Assembly: GCA_039908285.1 (NCBI GenBank)
Contig: JAMOBE010000012.1
Coordinates: 1-62,233, forward strand
DNA: 62,233 bases
Direction of reading: 5' to 3'
Source: JAMOBE01 sp039908285
GTDB taxonomy: Bacteria; Pseudomonadota; Alphaproteobacteria; Rhodospirillales; Rhodospirillaceae
Shown: piece after piece, positions 45,201-53,158 of the stretch
How positions within the stretch are numbered: position 1 is the first letter of the stretch
How the letters are laid out: every line of letters begins with the position of its first letter
Made by a program: the position numbers and the translations under genes
Notes under the pieces: model-generated
Seen by the model: only the letters and a program-made list of their open reading frames with translations
What the model was told of the DNA's origin: nothing
The model's database searches: none

Positions 45201-45414
45201 CGGCGATGGTCCAATCCGTCGCGTAGCGCCACCCTTCTGGATTACGTGCGATGACATGACTGATCTGGCGCGCCTGGATCTCGGCTTCCCGTTCGATGTT
45301 GCCGCTCTCGTCCAGGTATTCGAAGGACAGGAAGATCGCGGCCGGAAACAGCGTCAGCCCGACAAAGGCGGCACGCGCCAGGACCGTGATCTGACGGGGA
45401 CCAAGAACCGGCAA
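42274..45414 (-). CDS. Membrane hybrid sensor histidine kinase
   Basis: The 1046-residue protein has an N-terminal membrane helix (about 9-30), a periplasmic domain of about 100 residues, a second helix (about 131-151), a PAS domain, HisKA with SHEIRTPINAITG (His312), an ATPase domain (NLIGNAIKFT, DTGIGL, GTGLGL), two receiver domains and a C-terminal HPt domain (IHAVKGAAGNLG). The first receiver is broken: after LALID it jumps straight to GLEVARRI, lacking about seven residues of the WRMPGMD loop. The second (VLMDVQMPVMDG) is intact. It starts three bases after the binding-protein gene and shares an operon with it and with the kinase at 46256. Confidence 0.92.
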   Translation of the reverse strand: MPVLGPRQITVLARAAFVGLTLFPAAIFLSFEYLDESGNIEREAEIQARQISHVIARNPEGWRYATDWTIAAIKGVQREDTHSVVYDGDGVLLRVGAPPTIIRLVRSAPIHDFGTPVGRVEVSIDMRPKLAVAGILSGGGVLFGVLSLLVIRRRFIRPLEEAERVKRENQDRLEDLLKLSSDWFWELDAELRFTLVSGNWPANGPDPLVLMGRPYRDLNIDWTERQWEDHLANLHGRNRFSVDCPVSIDGAVRWYFVQGRPLYDDQGDFVGYRGIGRDITERKQAEMAQLNAMRAAEVANRAKSEFLANMSHEIRTPINAITGLSDLALSSRELPHRTRDYLVKIAHSSHSLLRIINDILDFSKIEAGKLEIDNVDFQLRDVFDHTLDLFRSRAAERGVELIVSLSSECRYRLVGDHLRLEQILMNLIGNAIKFTEKGEIEIGVETLEQTGDRVLLAFWVRDTGIGLTPEQSSKLFSAFVQADGSTTRKYGGTGLGLAICKRLTELMGGRIWVESQPGLGSVFRFILPFERRIDEEGGQLVPPEDLRDARVLVVDDNPATRTALGLMLGSIGFVVTEAGSGAEALAHVDQAERDGRPYSLALIDGLEVARRIRGTEDTSPRIILMTDSHPEREIEPQADQGEVNARLGKPVNCSLLYDTIMAVFGKDVPRVYRSPQEVDFSGVQEKIGGARVLLVEDNAINQQVAREILEGIGLIVAVANHGGEAIQMVETSDFDAVLMDVQMPVMDGYAATRRIREMTRFKDLPIIAMTANALSGDREKSLAAGMNDHVTKPIDRTHLYDVLLHWIPPGKRTPAPPPPRTSSDQTAAPLPPLEGIDVAAGLDRVGGNRKLFRSLLLDLKHGFGDLVGTIGGALAEGRREDVDSALSRIHAVKGAAGNLGAQELFVAARALEQGIKSGERERWPALLDQFEKSLAQVMDSISLLETEKPAPERQETSAPMPFDREEIRAMMEELASLISRGDIRMEDVFTGLREKLDASGGHPLLERLSEQIDQFDFTGASTSLAAMASDLDISWDEKPQQAIEQG

Positions 45415-45417
45415 TGA

Positions 45418-46251
45418 TCAACGCTCCGATGCAATCAAGCCATGGTTCCGGAGATAGTCCAGGGTGGCGGGGGATCGCAGATAGGCCAGGAATTCGCGGG
45501 TGGAGGCGGAAGGAGACTTTCCCACCACCAGGTAGAACTTCCGCTCGTAGGGATAGGCCCCACTCAACAGGGTCGCGACGGAGGGCTTGACACCATCCAA
45601 CGTCAACGGCTTGAGGAGAGGGGATGCCAGACTCTGCTGGCTGAGCGACATTACACCAAATGCTCCCGGTGTGCTCTCGAGCAATTGTTGATTGTGAATG
45701 TCGTGTTCGGCAGCCGGAATTCCAGGGCGCTTGAACGCCACCTCCAGGCTGGCCGCGATGTCAGGCGACATATCACCAAGGAGCTTGGTGTCGGTATCAC
45801 TCTTGAAGCGCAAGATCGGACGAATCGGGTTGCCATTCGGCCACTGGAGCAGACGCCCGGCAAGGATATCGGCAACCTGGGATCGGGATAGGTTGGTTCC
45901 GTCGGGAACATCTCGCGCAACAAGAACGAATGGCGTTCTGACCCAGAACTCACTGCTGGCGTCAGGCACCTTTTCCGGGTCCGACGGCCGGGCCACGATC
46001 GCCACCTGAATGGCCCCGGCGGCCAGCGCGTTCAATCCACCGATACTGCCGAGGGGGGGCATGACCGCCACGACCCGAGCGTCCGGCCGGGTTTCCTTGT
46101 ACAATTCGACCATCCGCTGCAGGATGATCGTGCCGGCCCCGGTCCCCCCGGCCCGGACCACCTCCTGAGCCGCGGCCGGAACGCTTCCAAGCAGGCCGCA
46201 CGCCACGACAAAGCCCAACGAAAACCGGATCACCCTCCGGAAAACCGTCAT
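45418..46251 (-). CDS. Periplasmic substrate-binding protein (PstS-like)
   Basis: The 277-residue protein has a signal peptide (FSLGFVVACGLLGSVPAAAQ, cleaved after AAA) and the PBP_like fold of phosphate-type binding proteins: RAGGTGAGTIILQRMVELY at the start, VAIVARPSDPEK and FVLVARDVPDGTNLS. It lies between two hybrid kinase genes with gaps of four and three bases and no permease or ATPase gene. It therefore probably serves as a periplasmic co-sensor for the membrane kinase and not in transport. The ligand is unknown; the phosphate assignment rests on general similarity. Confidence 0.82.
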   Translation of the reverse strand: MTVFRRVIRFSLGFVVACGLLGSVPAAAQEVVRAGGTGAGTIILQRMVELYKETRPDARVVAVMPPLGSIGGLNALAAGAIQVAIVARPSDPEKVPDASSEFWVRTPFVLVARDVPDGTNLSRSQVADILAGRLLQWPNGNPIRPILRFKSDTDTKLLGDMSPDIAASLEVAFKRPGIPAAEHDIHNQQLLESTPGAFGVMSLSQQSLASPLLKPLTLDGVKPSVATLLSGAYPYERKFYLVVGKSPSASTREFLAYLRSPATLDYLRNHGLIASER

Positions 46252-46255
46252 CCTA

Positions 46256-48973
46256 TCACTCCAGTCTCTTTATCAATTCTTGCGCGATTGCGCATCCTTC
46301 CTTGAAGTTCAGCACGGTAAGTGCGGCCTCAAGAGTCTGGAATTCCCGCTCGACGCCACATCCCAGTAGACGACCCTTGATGTCTTCGGCCAGCGCGACC
46401 GACTTCATGCTTCGCTTGGTCATCAGTTCGATCAGAAGGTGACAGTCCTTGGCGAGTTGGTCACATCGTTCCCTGCTTACGCCAGTTATTGGCGGTTTCG
46501 CGAGTGCGGCGGCCGGTACGGGCGCGGCCCCGAGATGGCCGAGGGTCGTGAGAACATCGACCAGACACTGGGTGAACGCGTCGAAATGGGCCGCAAAGGC
46601 ACCTTCATCCCGCCGTGTCAGCACCGTCTGAAATGCCTCCGCGGCCTTGAACAGGTGAATGGCGCCCAGGTTGCCCGCCGACCCCTTCACCGCGTGGACC
46701 AGGCTGAAAGCGGCGTCGATGTCGTGGGCGTCCAGCGCCGTGCGGACACGGGTCGCCAGGGTCGCGTTGACCTGGGCGAACGATAGCAGGAGTCGGCGCA
46801 GCAACGTCTCGTTGTCGTTGACCCGTCGCAGGGCGGCGGGAATATCGAACCCGGGGAGATCGAGTGGAACCGCCCGGTTGCTGACGGCTGGGGCGGCCTC
46901 CGGCGCCGGGACGGGATCGATATCTCCCCCGGTCTCGCGAGGCGCCATCCAGCGATCCAGGGTTGCCAGAGCCTGCTCCACGTCGATCGGTTTCGCTATG
47001 TGATCGTTCATGCCGACGGCGAGGCACTTGTCACGCTCCTCGGTCATGGCGCTCGCGGTCATGGCGATGATGGGCAGTTCCGCGGAGTCGTGATTGGCGC
47101 GAATCCGCCGTGTCGCCTCGTAGCCGTCCATGACCGGCATGTGGATGTCCATCAGCACCACGTCGAAGGCCCGGCCGGAGGGGGCACCAGAGGGGGCACC
47201 AGAGGGGGCAATGGTGGAGGCGACGGCGGAGACGGCCGCGACACCATCCGCCGCGATGCGAACGGTCGCGCCCTCGCCGGAGAGGATGGCCTGGGCGATT
47301 TCCTGGTTCACCTCGTTGTCCTCGACCAGAAGTATATGGCGTCCCCTCAGGCGGTTGCGTGGCCCGGTCCGTTGGCCATCCCGGCCACGCCGCCTGTTCC
47401 GCACATCGAACCCGAGCGCCCCGAGGACGGTTTCCAGAAGAACCGTGTGAATGACTGGCTTGACCAGCAGGCCATCCACCTTGAGGCCCTTCGTGGCCTG
47501 CTGGGCGCCGTCCTGCTCGAAGGGCGTGACCATCGGGACCAGCGACATCGGCCCCAAGGCGGGATTGCCCCGGATGTGGCGGATTACCTCGGCGCTTCCC
47601 ATCCCCGGCATCTGCCAGTCGAGGAGCACGACGTCAAAGGGAGGTTCGGCGGCGGTCAGTTCGGCCAGGGCCGCCGTGCCATCGTCCGCCGTCGTCACGC
47701 TCAGGCCAAACCGGGTCAACGCCTCACGCAGGACGTCGCGGCTGGACGCCAGGTCGTCCACGACCAGGGCGCGTTTGCCAGAAAGCCGATCGACTGGAAC
47801 CAGGTACGCCCGTGGGTCCGCGCCACGACCCACCCGGATGGTGAAGGCGAACTCGCTGCCCTTGCCGGGCTCGCTGGTCACGCCGATGTGGCCACCCATC
47901 TTTTCCACCAGCTGCTTGCTGATGGTGAGGCCGAGGCCGGTGCCGCCGAACTTGCGCACGGTGGAGCTGTCGGCCTGGGTGAAGGCCTGGAACAGCTTGG
48001 CGACCTGCTCCGCCGTCATGCCGATTCCGGTATCGCGCACGGCAAAGCGCAGCTCGACCTGAGCGTCGGGCATGCTCGTGACGTCGGTCACGGCGATCAC
48101 GACCATGCCCTCGGCGGTGAACTTGACGGCATTGCTGACGAGATTGAGCAGAATCTGTCCCAGGCGGGACGGATCGCCCACCAGGTGGTTGGGAACATCC
48201 GGGGGCACCGCGATCACCAGTTCGATGTTCTTCTTGCGGGTGATGCCGCCGGCGAGATCGGACAGGTGCTCGAGCACTTCGCTGAGCTGGAAATCGATCG
48301 CCTCGATTTCGATCTTTCCCGCCTCGATCTTGGAAAAGTCGAGGATATCGTTGATGATCCCCAGCAGGGAATGGGCAGCACCGTCCGCCTTGTCCAGGTA
48401 ATCCTGCTGCTGGCCGGTCAGGGACGTCTGCTGCATCAGATAATGCATGCCCATGACCGCATTGATCGGCGTGCGGATCTCATGACTCATGTTGGCGAGG
48501 AAGCTCGACTTGGCCTGACTGGCTGCCTCCGCCGCCTGCTTGGATCGGTTCAATTCCTCCATCACGGCCTGCATGGAGTCCCGATGGCGTTTGAGGTCGA
48601 TGTGATTCCTCACCCGGGCCTGGACGACGGGCGCGCTGAAGGGTTTGGTGATGTAGTCCACGGCCCCGAGGTCAAAGCCCCTGGTTTCATCCAGGGCGTC
48701 GTCCTTCGCCGTCACGAAGATGATCAGGATATCACGGGTCCCCTCTTCCGCCTTCAATCGGCGGCAGACCTCGTAGCCATCCATGTCCGGCATCATGACG
48801 TCCAGCAGAATGAGATCGGGACGCTCCCGCTCCACCACCTCCAGCGCCGTTTTTCCGTCCAGGGCCACGGAAATGTCGTAGTCGGCGCGCAAGGCCTCCA
48901 CCAGCACCTTCACATTGGCCCGGACATCATCGACAATCAGCAGCCTGGCTCGGCTTTTCCGCAGATCGATCAT
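46256..48973 (-). CDS. Cytoplasmic hybrid histidine kinase with N-terminal receiver
   Basis: The 905-residue protein has no membrane segment. Domains in order: receiver (LLIVDDVRAN, ILLDVMMPDMDG), HisKA with SHEIRTPINAVMG (His164), ATPase (NLVSNAVKFT, DTGIGM, GTGLGL), receiver 2 (VLLDWQMPGMGS), receiver 3 (VLMDIHMPVMDG) and HPt (VHAVKGSAGNLGA). Receiver 3 contains an in-frame triple repeat GAPS. ATG 48973 with GGGGGG upstream is chosen over 49015. It is the first gene of the three-gene operon and could feed a phosphorelay with the membrane kinase. Confidence 0.92.
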   Translation of the reverse strand: MIDLRKSRARLLIVDDVRANVKVLVEALRADYDISVALDGKTALEVVERERPDLILLDVMMPDMDGYEVCRRLKAEEGTRDILIIFVTAKDDALDETRGFDLGAVDYITKPFSAPVVQARVRNHIDLKRHRDSMQAVMEELNRSKQAAEAASQAKSSFLANMSHEIRTPINAVMGMHYLMQQTSLTGQQQDYLDKADGAAHSLLGIINDILDFSKIEAGKIEIEAIDFQLSEVLEHLSDLAGGITRKKNIELVIAVPPDVPNHLVGDPSRLGQILLNLVSNAVKFTAEGMVVIAVTDVTSMPDAQVELRFAVRDTGIGMTAEQVAKLFQAFTQADSSTVRKFGGTGLGLTISKQLVEKMGGHIGVTSEPGKGSEFAFTIRVGRGADPRAYLVPVDRLSGKRALVVDDLASSRDVLREALTRFGLSVTTADDGTAALAELTAAEPPFDVVLLDWQMPGMGSAEVIRHIRGNPALGPMSLVPMVTPFEQDGAQQATKGLKVDGLLVKPVIHTVLLETVLGALGFDVRNRRRGRDGQRTGPRNRLRGRHILLVEDNEVNQEIAQAILSGEGATVRIAADGVAAVSAVASTIAPSGAPSGAPSGRAFDVVLMDIHMPVMDGYEATRRIRANHDSAELPIIAMTASAMTEERDKCLAVGMNDHIAKPIDVEQALATLDRWMAPRETGGDIDPVPAPEAAPAVSNRAVPLDLPGFDIPAALRRVNDNETLLRRLLLSFAQVNATLATRVRTALDAHDIDAAFSLVHAVKGSAGNLGAIHLFKAAEAFQTVLTRRDEGAFAAHFDAFTQCLVDVLTTLGHLGAAPVPAAALAKPPITGVSRERCDQLAKDCHLLIELMTKRSMKSVALAEDIKGRLLGCGVEREFQTLEAALTVLNFKEGCAIAQELIKRLE
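47175..47214 (-). repeat. 12-bp tandem repeat inside the hybrid kinase gene
   Basis: Three copies of a 12-base unit (ggggcaccagag) encode GAPS repeats in a loop of the third receiver domain, between the beta strand with DGVAAVSAV and FDVVLMD. The frame is kept. Confidence 0.7.
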
Positions 48974-49183
48974 GTCACCCCCCAGGGATAATTCTGGGCC
49001 ATGCCCCCCCGACAAACATAAACCGTCGCCGCCCGATCGTACACCACGCAGTTCACAGGGGAATCTGGTGAAGGAACGAAAGTCAGGGGAGTCGGGCCAG
49101 CGCGGTTGACATGGCCGATGGGCATAGTTTAGAGAATGCGTCGATCGAATCTCATTCGCAGCGCCGGCGCTGGAGGGATGGAC

Positions 49184-49546
49184 GTGACCGAAACCATTCT
49201 CGTCGTTGATGATTCGACGTTTGCCTGCGCGTATCTCACCGAGATTCTAAACGAAATCGGATATGAAATCGTCATAACGGCAAAAGATGGAATGGAAGGT
49301 ATCGACAAGTTCAGGGCAATTTATCCGGATATAGTCTTTCTTGACATTGATATGCCTGTCATGAACGGTCTTGATGCGCTGGAAATACTTAATAACATCA
49401 AGGGGACGTCGCGGATCATCATGATATCCGCAGTGGAGAATAGGGACATCATCGACGACTGCCTGCTGGCCGGGGCCGATGATTACATTCGCAAGGATCA
49501 GTCCGAAGATGTTATCAAGGACCGCATCCGTGAAATTCTCTGCTAG
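49184..49546 (+). CDS. CheY-like response regulator at the head of the chemosensory operon
   Basis: The 120-residue protein is a lone receiver: ILVVDDSTFACAYL, phosphoacceptor Asp in VFLDIDMPVMNG, Ser/Thr in IMISAV and Lys in YIRKDQ. I choose GTG 49184, since GGAGGG lies six bases upstream; ATG 49178 would touch that site. The gene is clearly AT-richer than its neighbours, with codons such as aat and ata that are rare elsewhere in the window. It precedes the MCP gene by ten bases. Confidence 0.8.
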   Translation: MTETILVVDDSTFACAYLTEILNEIGYEIVITAKDGMEGIDKFRAIYPDIVFLDIDMPVMNGLDALEILNNIKGTSRIIMISAVENRDIIDDCLLAGADDYIRKDQSEDVIKDRIREILC

Positions 49547-49556
49547 GCCGTAGACG

Positions 49557-51692
49557 ATGTCCTTTCTCGCCAACATCGGGATCGCCCGGAAACTGTGGGC
49601 GGCGGTTCTGTTTCCGATCCTCGGGCTTTTGTTCTACGCCGGCGACATGGTGCAGGAGAAGCACCGGATCTGGGTCGGCATGAGTCGGGTCAACGAGCTG
49701 ACCTCCCTGACCCCCGCCATCAGCGCCGCCATCAACGAGTTGCAGAGGGAACGCGGGACGTCGGTGGGCTTCATCGGCAGCCGGGGACAGAAGTTCGCCG
49801 ATCGACTCCCCGCCCAGCGCCGGGCGACCGACGAGCGGCTCGGCGCGATCCGCTCCATGCTGCAGACGTTCGATTTCGCCCGCTTCGGGCCGGACCTCGT
49901 GGGCCGGGTGGATCGGGTCCGGGACCTGCTCGGCCAGCTTGCGACGCGGCGCGAGGAGATTTCCGAGCTGAGGCTCGGCGCGGTCCAGGTGGTCGAGTTC
50001 TACTCCGGCCTGATCGCCGAGATGCTGGCCGTCGTCGAGACCATGGGCGGGGTCAGCGCCGATGCCGACATCGCCCGCGCCATCACCGCCTTCAACGCCT
50101 ATCTTCAGTTGATCGAGAGCACGGGCCAGGAGCGGGCCACCGGCTCGGCGGGCTTCGGCGCCGGCCGCTTCGAGGGTGAGATCTACCGCGCGTTCGTCCG
50201 CCTGGCGGCCCGCCAGGATACCTATCTCCGGCTGTTCGAAACCAACGCCACCGCCGGGCAGCGCGCCCGCCACCGGGACACCGTCCGCGGCCGCGAGGTG
50301 GACGAGGTGGAGCGGCTGCGCAAGGTGGCCTACGACAGCGTCTTCGCCGGCGGCACCATCTCCGGCGTCGAGGTATCGGTCTGGTTCGACACCATCACGA
50401 CGCGGATCGACCTGTTGAACAAGGTGGCGGAAACCCTGTCCGCCGACCTCCACGCCCAGTCCCAGGCCGGCGGCGAGGCCGCCCGGGCCGCCTTTGTCGC
50501 CAGCCTGGTCCTCGCGCTGGTCATTCTCGGCGTGACCGGTGTCCTCGCGACCATCCTGGTGCGCGAAATCAGCACCTCGATGCGGGGGATGACCGAGGCC
50601 ATGGCGCGCCTGCGCCAGGGCGACACCACGGCGGAAATCGCCGGCGACGAGCGGGGGGACGAGATCGGGGCGATGGCCCGCGCCATCCGCGCCGTCAGTC
50701 GCACCCTGGCGGAAACCGCCGGCGTCGCCGACGAGATCGCCCAGGGCAACCTGACGGTCAGCGTGCAGCCGATATCGGAGCGGGACGTCCTCGGGACGGC
50801 GCTGAAGACCATGCTGGCGCAGCTTCGGGGCCTCGTCACCGATGCCGCCAACGCCGCCCGTGGCGTTCACGACGGGGCGACCACCATCATGGAGTCGGTG
50901 GAGAGCCAGTCGGCCACCTCGAGCCAGTTGTCGGCGTCGGTGACCGAGATCACCTCGACCATGGAGGAACTGTCCGCCTCGTCGCTGCACATCTCCGAAC
51001 ACTCGGGCTCGGTGGTCGAGATCGCCAACCAGACGTGGGAGAGCAGCAAGAAGGGCGCCGAGGCGATGGACCTCATGACGCGCCAGATGGGCAGCATCCA
51101 GGAGGAAAACCAGAACAGCCTGCGCGAAATCATCGAACTCGGCAAGACGTCGAAGGAAATCAGCAAGGTGATGCAGATCATCAACGCCATCGCCGACCAG
51201 ACCAAGCTGATCGCCTTCAACGCCGCCCTGGAAGCCGCCAGCGCCGGCGAGGCCGGCCGGCGCTTTGGCGTCGTCGCCGCCGAAATCCGCCGCCTGGCCG
51301 ACAGCGTCACCGAGTCCACCGAGGAGATCGAGGGCAAGGTCAACCAGATCCAGGACACCATCGCCCGCCTGGTGATCACCTCGGAAAAGGGCGCCGGCGG
51401 CATCGCCGAGGGGATGACGGTCGCGTCCCGCACCGCCAGTCACCTGAACGACCTGGTGGAGGCCGCCCACCTGACCACCAGCGCCGCCCAGCAGATTTCG
51501 GCCTCGACCCAACAGCAGAAGGTGGCCGCCAATCAGGTGGTGGTGGCTCTCCGGGAAATCATGGCCGCCAGCAACCATACCGCTCAGTCCATGGTCCAGC
51601 TTACCGAGGTCAGCCGCAACATGACCGGCCTGTCGTCGGAACTCGACGTGCTGGTGGGCCGCTTCCGGGTGGGCGGCCCGACGACCCGGTGA
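49557..51692 (+). CDS. Methyl-accepting chemotaxis protein with NIT sensor domain
   Basis: The 711-residue receptor has a membrane helix (about 12-30), a large periplasmic NIT domain (INELQRERGTSVGFIGSRG near 60-80), a second helix (about 312-335), a HAMP domain and a cytoplasmic signalling region with the hairpin tip QIINAIADQTKLIAFNAALE. NIT domains are linked to nitrate/nitrite sensing. It lies ten bases after the CheY-like gene and overlaps or abuts cheR. Confidence 0.92.
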   Translation: MSFLANIGIARKLWAAVLFPILGLLFYAGDMVQEKHRIWVGMSRVNELTSLTPAISAAINELQRERGTSVGFIGSRGQKFADRLPAQRRATDERLGAIRSMLQTFDFARFGPDLVGRVDRVRDLLGQLATRREEISELRLGAVQVVEFYSGLIAEMLAVVETMGGVSADADIARAITAFNAYLQLIESTGQERATGSAGFGAGRFEGEIYRAFVRLAARQDTYLRLFETNATAGQRARHRDTVRGREVDEVERLRKVAYDSVFAGGTISGVEVSVWFDTITTRIDLLNKVAETLSADLHAQSQAGGEAARAAFVASLVLALVILGVTGVLATILVREISTSMRGMTEAMARLRQGDTTAEIAGDERGDEIGAMARAIRAVSRTLAETAGVADEIAQGNLTVSVQPISERDVLGTALKTMLAQLRGLVTDAANAARGVHDGATTIMESVESQSATSSQLSASVTEITSTMEELSASSLHISEHSGSVVEIANQTWESSKKGAEAMDLMTRQMGSIQEENQNSLREIIELGKTSKEISKVMQIINAIADQTKLIAFNAALEAASAGEAGRRFGVVAAEIRRLADSVTESTEEIEGKVNQIQDTIARLVITSEKGAGGIAEGMTVASRTASHLNDLVEAAHLTTSAAQQISASTQQQKVAANQVVVALREIMAASNHTAQSMVQLTEVSRNMTGLSSELDVLVGRFRVGGPTTR

Positions 51693-51697
51693 CCGCC

Positions 51698-53158
51698 ATG
51701 GACCTCCGGCCGTTCAAGGACCTGGTCAGGCGGCGCAGTGGACTGATGCTCGACGGGACCGCGGAGGACGCCCTGGCCGCCGCCGTCATCACCCGGATGC
51801 GGGTGACGCAGTGCGATGATCCGTCGGCGTACTTCACGGCCATTCTCGCCGATGAGGGCGAGTTCCAGGAACTGCTCAGCCTCGTCACCATCAACGAGAC
51901 CTATTTTTTCCGCGAGCCCGCGCAACTGTCGTTCCTGGTCGACCGGCTGGTTCCCGGACTCCTGGCCCGGGGAGGCGACCGTCCGCGCTTGCGCATCCTC
52001 AGCGCCGGCTGCTCGACCGGCGAGGAGCCCTACTCCATCGCCATCGCCCTCCGGGAAAAGTTCGGCGCCGGTGTGGCGCAACACGTCTCCATCGCCGCCG
52101 GAGACATCGATATTCATGCCCTCGCCAGGGCGCGACGGGCCACCTATGGCGAGTTCTCGTTCCGCGCCATGCCGACCGGTCTGCAGACGCGGTATTTTAC
52201 CCGCGCCGGTCCCCGCAGTTTCACCCTGAACGAGGACACCCGCGCCCTGGTGACGTTCCATCACCTGAACCTGCTCTCCGAGCATTTTCCGCCGGAGCTG
52301 TGCGGGTTCGACGTGGTGTTCTTCCGCAACGTCTCCATCTATTTCGATCCCCCCACGCGGCTCGCCATCCTGACGACGCTGCGGTCGCTGATGAACGACG
52401 GCGCCGCCCTGTTTCTCGGCGCCTCCGAGACCCTGGCCAACGACCTTGGCGTGCTGCGACTGGTGGAGGAGGAGGGACTCTTCCACTTCATCAAGGGACC
52501 GGTGACCGCCCGTCCGGCTCCCGCCGCGCCGCGGACCACGAGCCACCCCCCCGCCGCGCCACGACTCCCCGCTTCGCGCCCGGTCGCATCGCCCGTCCCC
52601 CCTCCTTCTCCCCCGGCCCGCCCAGTCGCGACCCTGGAGGAGGCCCGCGGTCTGATCCGCGACGAGGACTATCCCGCGGCGGCGGCGGTAGTGGGACGAC
52701 TGCGGGCCGAGACTCCGGACGACATCGGCGCCCTGCTGCTCGATGGCTACATCCGGCTGCACACCGGGGATATCATGGGCGCTACGACCCTGGCCCGGGA
52801 GGCGCTGGAGCGCGATGCCTGGTCGGCCGACGGGGGAGTGCTTCTCGGGCTGATCGCCAAGTGGCGCGGCGACGCGGACCAGGCGATGATCAGCTTTCGC
52901 CAGGTGGTCTACGCCCGCCCCGACTGCTGGCCGGCCCACTATCATCTTGCCGGCCTGCTGCGCGCCCAGGACGAGGCCAGGGCCCGCCGCCAGTACGGCG
53001 TCGTCCTGCGCCTGATGCAGGCCAATCCCGACCCGGACGGAGGGCTGCTGCTGCCACTCAACCTGCCGCTGGCCGACATCCGATTCCTGTGCGAGCGGCA
53101 CGGCGCGTCCCCGGCCAGGCCAAACACGACGGGAGGGGTGATCCGCCGTGGCGCTTGA
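51698..53158 (+). CDS. cheR: CheR-type methyltransferase with C-terminal TPR part
   Basis: The 486-residue protein has a CheR domain (residues 1-270: TINETYFFREP, ILSAGCSTGEEPYSIAI for SAM) that would methylate receptor glutamates, then a Pro-rich linker and TPR-like helices (about 330-440). ATG 51698 is chosen; a GTG at 51689 overlapping the MCP stop is possible. The C-terminal TPR extension is typical of CheR in alternative chemosensory or Wsp-like systems. It overlaps cheA by 11 bases. Confidence 0.9.
   Translation: MDLRPFKDLVRRRSGLMLDGTAEDALAAAVITRMRVTQCDDPSAYFTAILADEGEFQELLSLVTINETYFFREPAQLSFLVDRLVPGLLARGGDRPRLRILSAGCSTGEEPYSIAIALREKFGAGVAQHVSIAAGDIDIHALARARRATYGEFSFRAMPTGLQTRYFTRAGPRSFTLNEDTRALVTFHHLNLLSEHFPPELCGFDVVFFRNVSIYFDPPTRLAILTTLRSLMNDGAALFLGASETLANDLGVLRLVEEEGLFHFIKGPVTARPAPAAPRTTSHPPAAPRLPASRPVASPVPPPSPPARPVATLEEARGLIRDEDYPAAAAVVGRLRAETPDDIGALLLDGYIRLHTGDIMGATTLAREALERDAWSADGGVLLGLIAKWRGDADQAMISFRQVVYARPDCWPAHYHLAGLLRAQDEARARRQYGVVLRLMQANPDPDGGLLLPLNLPLADIRFLCERHGASPARPNTTGGVIRRGA

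Noticed and set aside
45418..46251. Phosphate transport operon (pst)
   Set aside because: No permease or ATPase genes; both neighbours are kinases.
47000..48991. 663-residue forward frame opposite the soluble hybrid kinase
   Set aside because: Same reason: high-GC antisense frame with His/Gly/Asp bias and no recognisable fold.
49059..49095. Possible further copy of the GC-rich element
   Set aside because: Only GGGGAATCTGGTGAA resembles the element end; no hairpin follows, so I do not list it as a copy.
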